This document shows positions 38,363 through 50,300 of a stretch of DNA of 64,000 nucleotides, piece after piece (the stretch's first letter is position 1; every line of letters begins with the position of its first letter). Made by a program: the position numbers and the translations under genes. The notes under the pieces were generated by a model. The model was not told the origin of the DNA. It did no database searches and saw only the letters and a program-made list of their open reading frames with translations. Source of the DNA: Ciona intestinalis (lineage: Eukaryota; Chordata; Ascidiacea; Phlebobranchia; Cionidae); contig NC_020179.2 of NCBI RefSeq assembly GCF_000224145.3, positions 4,311,417 through 4,375,416 on the forward strand, written 5' to 3'.

Positions 38363-39720
38363 GCGTCATCTATCGTGACGTAATGATGACGTCACCATTC
38401 GTGACGTCACGAAACTTGTTACTGAATACTACTATATCGAAATTTCTTTACTGTTTTTCTCTTAATTTTTAATGTACGCCATTTAAGCACAAGGTAAAGT
38501 CCTTCGTTTTCAAATTTTTACATCATTTTTTTATCTCAGTCTTAATCTTGGTACCGATATCCCACAATGTCGGTGGCTTCGTTTTTATTCTTTCCTTTAC
38601 ATCGTGTTTGAACCGGCGGCAAGCGAGCTGCTCTATCTCTTTTAAAGGTGCTTTCTTTACCGTTAGCTGCGCTGTTTCTTAAGTTCAATCGAATGCTTCT
38701 TATTATCGTGGACTGCCATCGATCCTCGGATCGAACCCCGCTGCGTATTTTTCGTTCCTTATTCGTTTACCCGACTCCAAAGTACCGAGTCCCGAGTAGG
38801 AGATATCTTGATTCGGTAAAAAAGGATACACGTTTTTAAGCAAGAGGAAACCCATTGCTTATTTAAGAAATCAAGTACATAGTGTTACCTTTTTTATCTC
38901 TGTCTGTATTTTTTTCAATCCCTAATTTTCACAAACAAATTAAAACTCATTTCGGGTTTCCAAAGTAGAAAACATCCGAACTACTGATTGCTCTCCTTAC
39001 ACCTTAAACCGAGATATCTTCGTATTTCCATGTGTTGCTACCAACTATCTGAACCTACGTTGCCAAACTAACAGTGCCTTGTGCTATCAAACACTTTATA
39101 TTACCTGTCCATCAAGTTAACTTCAAAATCCTTGGCTGATTTGGTCTCACCCAACTTCATAGCACCCCGGGTTCATTGTCCATCGCCAATCTTCGCGTTA
39201 CAGTCGCGGTGGGTCATTGTGACGTCACAGATACCTCGAATATCTATTCTAGATCATAACATGCCGAGTTGATTGCAAAAATGTCTGCCAAGAACCAGCT
39301 CTGTTAAGTAACAATGGTCATTGTACATTGAAGTATTATTTCCTGCCTCGCCTTCTTTGAATAAAAGTATTTGTCACCGACCGTGTTTGATTGTATGGCT
39401 GACGAATTGAACAACACTTGCACGGCTGCTGGATTAAAGTAAAAGTGACTTGCCAAATGTCAACAACAGTTTGCGTTTCGTATTTGTCAACGCCTTCTAT
39501 TATGCCGGATTTGGTTTTCGTAAGCGGGCACGAGGTGTATGAAACAAAACACCCTATAAGTAGCGTAGGGCCTATACCTTCGGAGATGCGACAGATTTCA
39601 ACATGTAGTAAGGTCCAAACATTGGCACCTTGTGTGTTGGGGTAATGGGTCATTTTTAGCATTTCATGAACCCTGGCGTGCTGTGGAACCTCACATCCTC
39701 ACCTCGAAATAAATAGAACA
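38363..39720 (+). promoter_or_regulatory. FRS 3' flank: CRE-like cluster and candidate poly(A) signals
   Basis: Within 50 bp of the FRS stop codon lie two exact TGACGTCA palindromes (38387-38394, 38402-38409) and a TGACGTAA-type variant. AATAAA hexamers occur at 39360-39365 and 39708-39713. Either would give a long 3' UTR and neither is proven. SINE-like (39523-39570) and R3-like (about 39612-39690) fragments are also here. Confidence 0.35.
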
Positions 39721-40085
39721 AAGCATCGTTAATTCAAATAGAACAAAAAGCAGAAACGTTCAGTACAATTCAATGAGACACTGCTGTAATTCGATATTTG
39801 CTTTTTTTGGTTTTGTGTATTGTCTGTTTGTACATGATGGTTGGGCATTCGATTGAGAAAACAAACCTAAACTGAGTGCAATGTATTGTCACAGTTAAAA
39901 TCAATTGCAATTTAATGTTTGTGTGTATAATAAGGGCTCTATACCTATAAATTCGCATACGAAATAATTATAAACTCTCAACTCTGACTGCTGCGTTTTT
40001 GTTTTACCGTAATCACAGGGACAACTATATCACGAGACTTATTCTACACCAAAAACTAAATGTAAAGTTTACGTTTTGCATAGTG

Positions 40086-40230
40086 GTTATTGCGCACACC
40101 TCTAGCCAAGAGTTAATGAGTTCAAGGCTCGACTCTGCTACCGTTATGGGCGTGTTTGTCAATATGAAATAGAACCAGTGATACCAATGTCATTAACCCA
40201 CCACGCGGGGATGAATAAGTTACATTCATT
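40086..40230 (+). repeat. SINE-like element just upstream of presenilin
   Basis: Head with GAGTTCAAGGCTCGACTCTG, GCTACCGTTATGGGCGTG, then the typical 3' end GATGAATAAGTTACATTCAT. The middle is shortened relative to the copy at 3963. It ends about 125 nt before the presenilin ATG. Confidence 0.6.
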
Positions 40231-40355
40231 TCAACATGACGTCAAAAGTTTTTCCCACTGTGTATCAGATGTCATCCGAAATAGGATAAACAGGAGAATT
40301 GTTTTCCGTCAAGTACTGACCCAGTTACAAAGCAAAAAGAAAAGAAATCGCTTAG

Positions 40356-43300
40356 ATGAATTCTTCGGGCGACTCAGACGCCGAGAGACAGCGTTTAATT
40401 GAAACACCGAGTGTTAATATGAGTAACTCCGCAGTTTCAACAACAAACGCTAACCAATCGTAAGTCATTTCATTGTATTTAATAAACCTTTATGTTTAAT
40501 ATTATAAAAGTATTGTTTTCGATTTAGAAAATGTATAAGTTGTATTTTCTGTTTACAATTTGTGTGCTTCTTTATTTGTTTTTGACAGTTTAAGTTTGGT
40601 AAACAGAAATGATAAGATGGTTATAGCAAAATGGCAGTATGGCACTACTCTACTTAGTACCTACTACCTAGTGTCTTTAGCAAATCTCTCTTTTTACAAG
40701 TTGCCTAGTTTACATAAACATATGCTATCTTGAGTATAAGGAGGGGCCACCCTTGACTTTGTTTTTATCAAATCATCGCTAACCATTACAGTTATTGGGG
40801 GGAGGGTCTTTTTACTGGATTTGGTGTCTACCTACTTCCAAATATAGTCTGACTAGTCACTCGTGGCACTTACGGGGACTTGTGATTTAGCCAGAGTTGG
40901 CAGATTACCAAACTTTATTTTTTACACATTAGTCAATACTTACACATGTTTAGCAAAACAGTCTATTTTTACGAGTTGTATAGAAAATCAAGTACTACTA
41001 AAGACCTATTCATGTTTATTTTTATTGATTATAAAAGGAAATTCAGTTTTATGAAACTTTTACAGAAACAACACAACAGATTCACCAGCAAGGAGAATAC
41101 GGGATGAAGCAGAAGGTGATTTACTCAATATTTGGTGGTTGTTGCTTTCGTATTACTTTTAGTTTGTATGTTGTTGTTATTATTATTGAGTGTGTGTTAT
41201 ATATGGGAGATGTTGTGGCAAGGCAGGGCAGGTGGCTTGGGATTTAGGCCAGAGTTGTCCATTACCCCAACATTGTGGTCCTTTTTAATTAGTGCATGTC
41301 CGCTATGTCAACTATGTAGTAAATATTGTGGACATAGTGGACATGCACTAGGGCCCCCAACATTGTATATGTACATTCTATTCTATTAGAGTGGAATCTA
41401 CAAGCACAACAAATGATATGTAGTAAATCTTACTTTGTCTTTACTTAAGAATCTGGTGATATGAAAACGAAACAGACCAAAATCAAGTCCAACCAATTGT
41501 TTAATAAAAGATATATATTTCGCCTAAATGGCATCGTCAGTCTAATATTTAAATAGAGTATGTATAATTCATTATTTAGATGCAGAAGAAGAGTTAAGAT
41601 ATGGAGCAAGCACTGTTATATCGTTGTTCATCCCCGTCACACTATGTATGCTTGTGGTGGTAGCAACTATAACATCCGTGTCTTACTACACCGACCAGTC
41701 ACAGCAGCAGTTTCTCGTATACACCCCGTTCCACACAACAAATGCAGCTCCTGCACAAGTGGTTTGGGAATCAATCGCAAACTCATTGATTATGATTGGA
41801 GTTATTGTTGTAATGACAGTGTTTCTTGTGCTGCTCTACAAATACAGGTTTGAATTTGTTTTATATTTCTGGTAAATTGAACTTCCTACTAAATTGAAAA
41901 AAGTTTCAGAAACTACTGTATTTTACTTAAACATTTTTATTTAGCTTAAAATTTTAATTTATACCAGTAGGCTATGTTACGAAAAATTTTGGCCGTTTAT
42001 AGCAAATAAATTTAAAACTCAAGAGAGTTTATAAAACACTATGAAAAGTTTAACCAAAAATGTTTGGGTTATTTCTCAATAGTACTTTGGTTTAATTGGG
42101 TAAAAACTGACCTAAAACCGTGTTCCCAGACAAAATTTACCACTGATACGTCTTAGTGTATGACCCACCTATATAAAATAGAATGTGGATTATGTGGTCT
42201 TATTAAAAAGTTTAAAACCTTAATATATTGTTGCTTACAAGTCTTAAATGTTTGTTGGAGCCTCACTGGTATAGGATAGAATATGGTCATCTTATAATAA
42301 AGTTTAATATATTGTTGCAGATGTTACAAAGTAATTCACGGGTGGTTAATCCTCTCCACTCTTCTCCTTGTCTTTCTCTTTGCTTATCTTTATCTTGCTG
42401 AAGTTCTCCGAGCTTATAATACAGCAGTTGATTACATCACAGTGGTCATTGTGTTGTGGAACTTTGGGGTGGTGGGAATGATTTGTATTCATTGGAAAGG
42501 TGACTTGAACTTGATATTTGATGAATTATGCAATAGGCGTCAAACATGGGGTGACAGGGTGGGTAGGTTTTGAATGTAATTGCATTGAAGGCTCCGGCTG
42601 TTTATAAGATAAATAAACTCATAATTACAATTTTAATAATTCATATTGTGCTGCAACCTTTCTTTAAAGTGTTTTCATAAAAAACTTAGACATTGGCGAT
42701 ACAATGGTGCAAAAGTGTAAGGACATAATGGGGAGAAATGGTTTCAATAATAAACAAAGAGTAAAGTTTATATTATTACTGTCTTGGGTATATTGAATGT
42801 TTATGTTTATTTAGTTGCCTACGTTACATAAACATATACCATTTTGAGTATAAGCAGAGGCCACCCTTGACTTTGTTTTTTGATTTATCAGTAACCCATA
42901 TAGTTATTGGTGGGGAATTTTTTCACTGGATTGGGTGTCTACCTACTTTCAAATATAGTCTGACTAGTTACTCGTGGCACTTACGGGAATTTGTGATTCA
43001 GCCACAGTTGGCAAATTACCAAACCTTATTTTTTACACATTAGTCAATACTTACCTATGTTTAAAATTTCATGTAACATGTTTTACACAGCCTGTTAAAT
43101 ACATTGAATATTAATCAATGAGGTTTAACAACTATGAGCCAATGAGCTAAACTTTTTTAAATGTTGCCCTAATATTATTATGCGGATGACATTTTACCAC
43201 ATTTTTATATTCATGCAACTGTAACATTTACCACAACACAGATGTAATAATCAAACCATTGTATTACACCACAGGCCCCCTTCTTCTGCAACAAGCATAT

Positions 43301-46109
43301 CTAATCATTGTATCATCACTGATGGCTTTGGTGTTCATTAAATACCTTCCTGAATGGACAGCGTGGGTCATACTTGGGTTTATTTCAATATACGACCTCC
43401 TTGCTGTGCTATGTCCTAAAGGACCTTTACGCATGTTAGTCGAAACTGCACAATCACGTAACGAGTCATTGTTCCCTGCTCTTATCTATTCGTCTGGCAT
43501 GATGTGGACCGTAGGAATGGCACAAAACGCACCAGCTCCCAACCAGGTACTTACTGCAATATAAAATCTCATTTAAACCGATATGCGATATGACATATAA
43601 AGTAAAAGTTGTTTGTGTTTTTGGGCAAGACATTTATTGCAGCAACCTCGTGGTAATGGAAGTTTTAGCACCCTGGGTGTTTGGGTAAAACTCTGGCAGA
43701 ATAGTATATAACAGAACACCCATACACAAGTGCCCCTTTAACTTCAGTAGTGCTTGCTTTGGTCTTAACTTTTAAAATTTCATGGTAATTTCATCCACAA
43801 AACTAATTTAAGAATTTGGTTTGGTTTCACACATTTCAATTCATATGGGTATGAATAGGAAGGTCTTCGCAATGTATATACAATGTAACCGAATTTTATA
43901 TTTATTTATTCGATTACAAGTCACCATAACAAACTTCATATTAAACGTATATTAACAAACATAATATTATACAAAGGTTCATTCGGACAATACCTCGAGC
44001 ACCTCACAAGGTAGCGACACAGGATTTGACGTGGCGTGGCAACGTAGGCATAACAGGAACTCTGGGGAGGTGACCGTTATTTTAATTGTTTAGCTGGAAT
44101 ATCATTAAACTTGCTCACTCGCCAGTGTAAGAAAGCATTGATTAATGAATATGAAACACCTCATGCGTAATGCTTGTTAGCAGCATGGTTATTAACATTG
44201 TAAAGAGTATGGAATTTTACCTAATAAATTGTAATTAAACAATCGTTTAAATCCCACATTCAATCTACCCCATACACCTTTGGTTAATCCCCATACAACG
44301 TAGGTTATAATAACTTCAAATGAAACCCGTAACCAAGCCCGTCAGCAGTTGGGGCCACCACCGGAGGGCAGTGAAGAGGCGGAGGACAAAGGAGTGAAAC
44401 TTGGGCTCGGCGATTTCATTTTCTACAGGTTTGGGGTTCTTAGATTTTGTCGGTGAATGTAACTTATTTATCTTGGCATAGCAGGGCAACAACAGTCGTT
44501 ATAACACAGGTGCCGCATTTCATGCAAATTGTGTCCTTATGGGTCTCTGTTTTTTATGTTAAAGTGACAATTTAATATTAAACAACTCAATTGTAACCAC
44601 TCAGTTTGAGCAATTGCTGTTAAGTTTCTTAACACTTTCGGCGCCAATCTACGTATATATACGTTTAAGTAACAATGGTTCCCGGTGCCATCACACGTAA
44701 ATATACGTTTAACCATTTTTTCATTGTTACGAGTGCCGCGTTGCATTTAAACTAATAGTAATCCACGTATATATACGTACGCTCGATCTAGGCTGCATTG
44801 AGACTAAATGCGAACGTCTGCTTTGAGATTACGTTATTTTTGACCAATTAGCTTGTGACTCTGCGATCAGCTGTTTCTGACGATTTCAAGTATATTTTAC
44901 GCAACAATACTAGTTTACAATGTTTCACTGCTGCCACTGCTGGAATAATTACGGATAATGGTTCAAACTTCAATGATTTATAGTCTGATCATTACAATTA
45001 TGATGTTGTGAAGTTTTGTTTTGTCCAATTCTTATTGTTACGGCTCTGAAGAAAAGTGAAGTTATGGATACATTGGTAGTGATGTTATACGTCCACACAA
45101 ACGGGATAACATGGATATGTCACTGTTTTTTTAGATTCCTGTTGCTTACTGTTGTATAATTTGCAACTTTCCACTGTAATTCATGGCTTATTTAAAATTT
45201 AATAAAATCCAAAATTCGTGCGGCACCCAGTGTCCGATTGTTTAAATTAGTGCGGCGCCGAAAGTGTTAACCAACAAAACCCACATCCTCAATAGTTGTA
45301 CGAACTTATACCACTATGTGTTGAGCCCGGATAATGCGATCATAAAAACTGAACTAAGTTTAAGTAATTTTAGACCTCCAACTAAATTCTGATTACTTTC
45401 TCCTCAGTGTATTGGTTGGCAAAGCATCAGCAACCGGGGATTGGAACACAACCATTGCGTGTTTTGTTGCCATTCTTATTGGTTTGTGTCTCACTTTGAT
45501 ACTGCTTGCTATTTATCGCAAAGCATTGCCTGCATTGCCCATTTCAATTACATTTGGTTTGGTCTTCTATTTCAGGTGGGTGCTTTGTATTATAATAATT
45601 TATTGGTTATGTTTAATAAATGTTACTTATTTATTCTCGAATGGCAGGGCAACGGCATTCTTTATTACAAAGGCGTTCTGTTTCATACATCTAGTGTTTT
45701 TTTGTCTACATATCAGTTGCCTGTGTGTAACTTTGTGCGTGATTGTTTTTACCATATTACTAATAATTGGACAACATAAGTGACCACTGGGTTGAAGCAA
45801 TAGCTGGTAAATTTCTTGCCCAACGACACATGCGCCCACAATGGTACCAGCATTAAGCTTTGAACCAGAATAACTGAGATATAGGAATCAACATTAGAAG
45901 ACACATTATTTTCTTACATTATTATTGTATCATGTAAGCCAGAGGCGGCATGGTATGGTTTGCGACCTGGGATTCAAGCCAGAGTTGCTAAATTACCCCA
46001 AGACATAATCAAATACATCATACTCAAAATACCTAATTTACATTTCAGCACTGATTACGTGGTGAGACCTTACATGGACTCCATTAATTCTGCTCAAGTA
46101 TATTTATGA
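40356..46109 (+). CDS. PSEN1: Presenilin, catalytic subunit of gamma-secretase
   Basis: Exons: 40356-40459, 41066-41115, 41580-41847, 42321-42499, 43275-43546, 43977-44069, 44304-44428, 45408-45575, 46049-46109. All are in phase and encode 439 aa (human PSEN2 is 448). An in-frame TAG directly precedes the ATG, fixing the start. Nine-helix aspartyl protease features are present: YD motif with catalytic Asp241, GLGD with catalytic Asp359, and the PALP motif at 405-408, within stretches such as [12 protein letters not shown] and [15 protein letters not shown]. It cleaves type I membrane proteins such as Notch and APP inside the membrane, together with nicastrin, APH-1 and PEN-2. The loop exon 43977-44069 is 93 nt and phase 0-0; its [15 protein letters not shown] resembles the vertebrate loop, but its acceptor is weak, so it may be optional. 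The gene may be the tunicate orthologue of both PSEN1 and PSEN2. Confidence 0.97.
40699..40952 (+). repeat. Duplicated ~250-bp segment, copy in presenilin intron 1
   Basis: Starts AGTTGCCTAGTTTACATAAA and ends at ACACATTAGTCAATACTTAC. It matches 42813-43063 along its length with scattered substitutions and small indels, including GGCCACCCTTGACTTTG and CAAATATAGTCTGACTAG. No terminal inverted repeats seen. Its last third (AGCCAGAGTTGGCAGATTACC) resembles the R3 repeat in reverse. Confidence 0.85.
41132..41400 (-). repeat. R3-type repeat with a 20-bp-arm hairpin in presenilin intron 2
   Basis: R3 sequence in reverse (GGGATTTAGGCCAGAGTTGT, CCATTACCCCAACATTG) is interrupted by an inverted repeat: arm TAGTGCATGTCCGCTATGTC at 41290-41309 pairs with 41331-41350 with one mismatch. 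A second CCCCAACATTG follows the hairpin, as if the hairpin had inserted into R3. Confidence 0.6.
42813..43063 (+). repeat. Duplicated ~250-bp segment, copy in presenilin intron 4
   Basis: Second copy of the 40699-40952 segment in the same orientation. It lies about 210 bp upstream of the exon carrying the first catalytic Asp. Confidence 0.85.
44470..44530 (-). repeat. SINE-like tail fragment in presenilin intron 7
   Basis: GGCATAGCAGGGCAACAACA and CGTTATAACACAGGTG are the reverse complement of the SINE body. A fragment only. Confidence 0.5.
44629..45270. mobile_element. piggyBac-type MITE in presenilin intron 7
   Basis: The element 44633-45266 (634 bp) begins CACTTTCGGCGCC and ends with the exact complement GGCGCCGAAAGTG. 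It is flanked on both sides by TTAA (44629-44632, 45267-45270), the piggyBac target site. It has no transposase frame. The left part carries repeated short palindromes around ACGTATATATACGT and ACGTAAATATACGT (44650-44665, 44695-44711, 44763-44777), plausible transposase-binding repeats. It lies in the intron between the GLGD exon and the PAL exon. Confidence 0.88.
45640..45860 (-). repeat. SINE-like fragments in presenilin intron 8
   Basis: AATGGCAGGGCAACGGCATT and GTTCTGTTTCATACATC match the reversed SINE body. At 45840-45870 AGCATTAAGCTTTGAACCAG resembles a reversed, decayed head. Much diverged. Confidence 0.4.
45930..46012 (-). repeat. R3 fragment in presenilin intron 8
   Basis: GACCTGGGATTCAAGCCAGA followed by GTTGCTAAATTACCCCAAGA is the reversed R3 core. 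A single unit ending 36 bp before the last coding exon. Confidence 0.55.
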
Positions 46110-46465
46110 ACTACTAACCTACACAACTATTTGTGCAATGAACAAACAACTGGTTTCTGGCCAAAGTTACAGATGTCAACTTGCCATAAGCTTTTTAAAA
46201 CCCTTGGTTGTGTGACATCACAAATACTGGTGTTACATCACAATTTGTATTAAATTAGTTCTAGTATATAGAAAGTTTTTTTAACCAAATTCCCACTGTA
46301 AAAGTTAAACTAAATTTCGAATTAATGTCATATTTTAGTGACAATACATGTATATTATAATGTTAATATGAATTAGAATGATTTAGTGTTACTGGCCTTT
46401 ACTATTTACTTTGATATATTAGCAGTATGTACTTTTATCAAGATTTTGATTCTAAATTAGTAACA

Positions 46466-46602
46466 TAGTGGGGTGGGGGAAGATGGGACACCTTTAGCAC
46501 ATAATATTCAAACATCTTGATCTTTGAATGTTCTTTTTTTACTACCAAATGGGACGAGAAGATAGAATGAAAATGTGTCCCGTCTTCCCCTACCCTGCTA
46601 TA
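46466..46602 (-). mobile_element. Internally deleted MITE-A downstream of presenilin
   Basis: TIRs TAGTGGGGTGGGGGAAGATG and CGTCTTCCCCTACCCTGCTA are intact, but about 55 bp of the centre is missing. It is 136 bp against the usual 190. It probably lies in the presenilin 3' UTR. Confidence 0.88.
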
Positions 46603-46821
46603 TTAAAAAGTGAACCAGAATTTTGTGGGTAAATTGAAATAATGAAATTTGGTTGAGTTTTTTTGGTATTTTTTTTCTTTTTAACTGAATTTTGTTGCTT
46701 GGTTTGGTAATTTTTATTTTTAAATCTCAAAATTCTGCAGTGTTTATGCACACAACTTTAAAAAGCCTTAAAATCTATTTAAATTTTGTAATTGCCATCG
46801 TCACCTTGTTTACACTGTCGT

Positions 46822-46827
46822 AATAAA
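46822..46827 (+). terminator. Candidate presenilin poly(A) signal
   Basis: The first canonical AATAAA after the presenilin stop codon, 713 nt downstream. An ATTAAA at about 46248 is an alternative that would exclude the MITE from the transcript. Confidence 0.35.
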
Positions 46828-46901
46828 AACAAAGTTGTCAAATTTATTGTAAGCTGCAAAGTTATATAACATATGTTAGATTAATTTAAGAAAGCCTTCA
46901 A

Positions 46902-47000
46902 CATCTGGTGAGGTCCATGTGATAGCACCATGGGTGTTCGGGGTAATGATCTAACTCTGGCCTACATCCCAGTACCCCAGACTAGTCCCGTATAGGACTT
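46902..47000 (+). repeat. R3 repeat unit between presenilin and SLC25A32
   Basis: GGTGAGGTCCATGTGATAGC, then GGGGTAATGATCTAACTCTG GCCTACATCCCAG. One full unit preceded by part of another. Confidence 0.6.
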
Positions 47001-47324
47001 CTGCCTTTTATAGTATGTAGAAGTATTGTGTATGTTGTATAATACGAAGTAAGTGGTGTTTAGGTATATCGCCTAAACGGCTGATTTAGAACTGTGTTTA
47101 CTCTAACCCGTAGAAAGTCAGTGATAAATGGTGTCGCGGAAATTTTGTTTTACAAATCTAAATTTGGTGTTCGGCTTTTCGCACTGCCCGCACCACAAAA
47201 TAGCTTTGTGCAGAATACAAAATTTTGTTTTGGTCCAGTTGTGTTCTCGTGTGCGGGGAAGTCCTACAGCCCATGTGTAACTTTGCGTTGGTACATAAAC
47301 GTTAAAGTACATGCCAGATAAAAG

Positions 47325-47340
47325 TGAATGTTTTTACAGG
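47325..47340 (+). promoter_or_regulatory. Candidate splice or SL trans-splice acceptor for SLC25A32
   Basis: TGAATGTTTTTACAG ends about 60 nt before the chosen start codon. Using it would remove the in-frame upstream ATG at 47324 and leave 47399 as the first in-frame ATG. Confidence 0.4.
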
Positions 47341-47398
47341 ATTTGTCGTTTTAAACCAGCATAGCGTTTGTATATGTTTAAGTAATGATAACCAAAAG

Positions 47399-50300
47399 AT
47401 GACGTCAAGTTATAAACATTTTGTGGCTGGTGTGGCAGGCGGTACAACAGCTACTTGCGTTTTACATCCATTGGATCTTATCAAGATACGATTTTCAGGT
47501 AAATACTTTGACTATGGATAGCCTACTCATAATATTTGTTAAAATATAAAATGATAATGTACATAAAAAACATTCTGGTTAGTTTTAATACAAGCATAAC
47601 AGCCTATAAATATGATATAATTGTTTTCTTTTAACCCATGTGAATGTTTCGTTTTAGAAGAATCATGTAGATCTATTAATGTCAATGTTAATCATCCTCA
47701 TTCATAAAAAGTTACATATGTGGTAACTTGTAAGCTGACACGAGGTGTATGAAACAAAACACCTGTGTTATAATGGCCGTCGTGGCCCTGCCATGCAAGG
47801 GTGAAAGGGTGAAGTAGTTGCATTCATTCATTGATTCATTCTTTATTTTAATGGTTAGCGTGCCATACTGTAGCCCAGTGGATGCACATTCAAGGCTTGG
47901 CGCTGCTACTTTAATACTTTGCCGTATGATAGACGAAAATGATGTCTCAATGTATGGCACGGTCAACAGTCCTTTAGGATAAAAAAAAACAAGCAGTTAC
48001 CTGAAGATCTCTCTCCTACATTTATTCTTTTATAAACTGTTCGTTGTAACAAAACTCCATTTCTTCACACACAGTCAGTGATGGTTTGCCAACCAGACCA
48101 CAGTACAACAGTATGTGGGACTTAACTAAGAAGGTTTGGAGAACAAATGGCGTACGTGGTTTATACACTGGTGTCACCCCTAATATAATTGGGGCAGGGA
48201 TGAGTTGGGGGCTTTACTTTTTCTTGTGAGTTGAATTAAGTGTTTGCTTGATCTTGTTGCTTCAGTATGGTTTGGTATATACTACATTGTCTTTACGCAC
48301 ACTTGTTTCTATTAGAAGTTTAACTTGATAATTATTAATTATTAAAGCTTTTGTTTTGTCGCTGTTTCCTGTATTTTCTTTTAAATTATTTTTAAATCAT
48401 TGCTACCGTAATCGAAAAGACAAATAAAGTTATAGTAGGGTGGGAGGAGATGGGACACTTTTAGCACATAATATCCAAATATCCTGATCGTGTTTTAAAC
48501 AATTAACAAAGGTCTATGGGAGTTGTGAGGATAGGTTTTTTTAATTCTTTGAATGTTCTTTGTTCACTACTAAATGGGACAAGAAAATGGAATAAACAGG
48601 TTTCCCATCTTCCCCACCCTGCTATATTATTATTTAATATTTATATTATATTGGCAACTTTATTTGGTTAGCAGTATATCATAATTATGAGACCTTAACA
48701 TTGTGTTAAGTAAGACAGTAGTATAGTCACTTATGTAAAATCTAAAACAAGCAACTCACTTTGTTTTAGCTACAACACCATCAAGTCATATCTAAACAAT
48801 GGGGAGGGATCAAAAGCTCTCACAATCCCACAGTATATTGGATGTGGGCTGGTATCAGGTAGGAAAGCTACATTTGGTTATATTGTATAAGAACATATAT
48901 ACCAATACTATATATTTATACTTGAATTTATTTAAGTTTCACAAAACATTTACGATATAGATATACTCAATAACATTAAACAACAAAAATCTTTATTTCG
49001 GTAAATTATAATTGGTCTTTCTTTATTGAATTTTTTAGTTATTCCTGTTTGGATTCGTACTTTTATTATTGTTATATTAATGATAGTAATTTGTATTTTG
49101 TATGTTATAGGATCTGCAACCTTAGCCGTAACAAATCCGATATGGATTGCAAAAACTCGTCTCTGCTTACAATATGAAACACAACAGAAACAGTACAGAG
49201 GGATGACGCATGCTATACTTGATCTGCACAAACAAAGTGGGGTCAGAGGATTGTACAAGGTAACTAACGCACTGTGAATTCCTGTTCAAGTTTACACTGT
49301 TTTTTTATTAGGGGAGTGTAAAATGGGTGTACGTTTTTTGGCCAACTCTGGTCTAAATCTCAGGTCCCATGGCATGACTAGCTGGGACCTTACCCATATA
49401 GAACAGAATGTGCATATACAATGTTGGGGTAATGGACCAACTCTGGCCTAAAGCCCAGGTCTCATGGCATGCCTCACTATAGGACCTCTCCCATATAGAA
49501 TAAAACACAATAGATAATAATGTCCATACACTTCTACATAGCAGAGCAAACATGTTGTTTAATAAAATTGGTCGATTTCCTTTACCAGGCATCTAGTTCT
49601 TAAACATTACCATATTTTAAATGTATATATATATATATATAATATATATATTTGTTTTGAACTTTCAGGGATTTGTGCCAGGTTTGTTTGGCACGAGCCA
49701 TGGAGCGATTCAGTTCCTTGTTTATGAAAAGTTGAAGATTTGGAACGCAAGAAGAAAAGGGAAGGATATTCAGGATAAAATGGTATTTATCTGTGTTGTG
49801 TGTGTAGGTATTCAAATTGGCTCACTGCAAACTTATAGTTTATGAATCTAAAGACATATCTTAACAAGTTAACATAACCACAGTACATAGGGGGATATGA
49901 CAAAAGTAACGTGTTTTGACAAACTCACAAACTTAAATTTTAAAGTGGTCCATAATTGAAAATTCTGCTTTTTGAGTTGACTTGGTGCAAACTGATTAGT
50001 TGCTGAAGCCATAGACACATCTTATCATAAATACAGTTCACAAGAGAACATGGAAAAATGTGGTGCATTAAGTCAAAACCCAAATTTTGCTTTTATAGTG
50101 GGCAATATAGCATATAGTATGCAGTTATGTGTAGCTTGTTCACACCAGTTGCAATGCACCTACGTACTGTTAGACTGTACATATATACAAACCAATGTAC
50201 CATTTCAGGATACATTTGATGTGCTAGCCATGTCCGCCACCTCTAAGCTTGTTGCTGCGACGTCAACTTATCCTTACCAAGTAGTGAGGTCAAGACTGCA

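Noticed and set aside
41132..41389. Frame rich in Val and Leu in presenilin intron 2
   Set aside because: It reads through T/G-rich intron and R3 repeat sequence; not part of presenilin.
43547..44303. Presenilin with an unusually short loop (408 aa)
   Set aside because: My first model skipped the 43977-44069 exon. Its in-phase ends and similarity to the vertebrate loop make a normal-length protein more likely.
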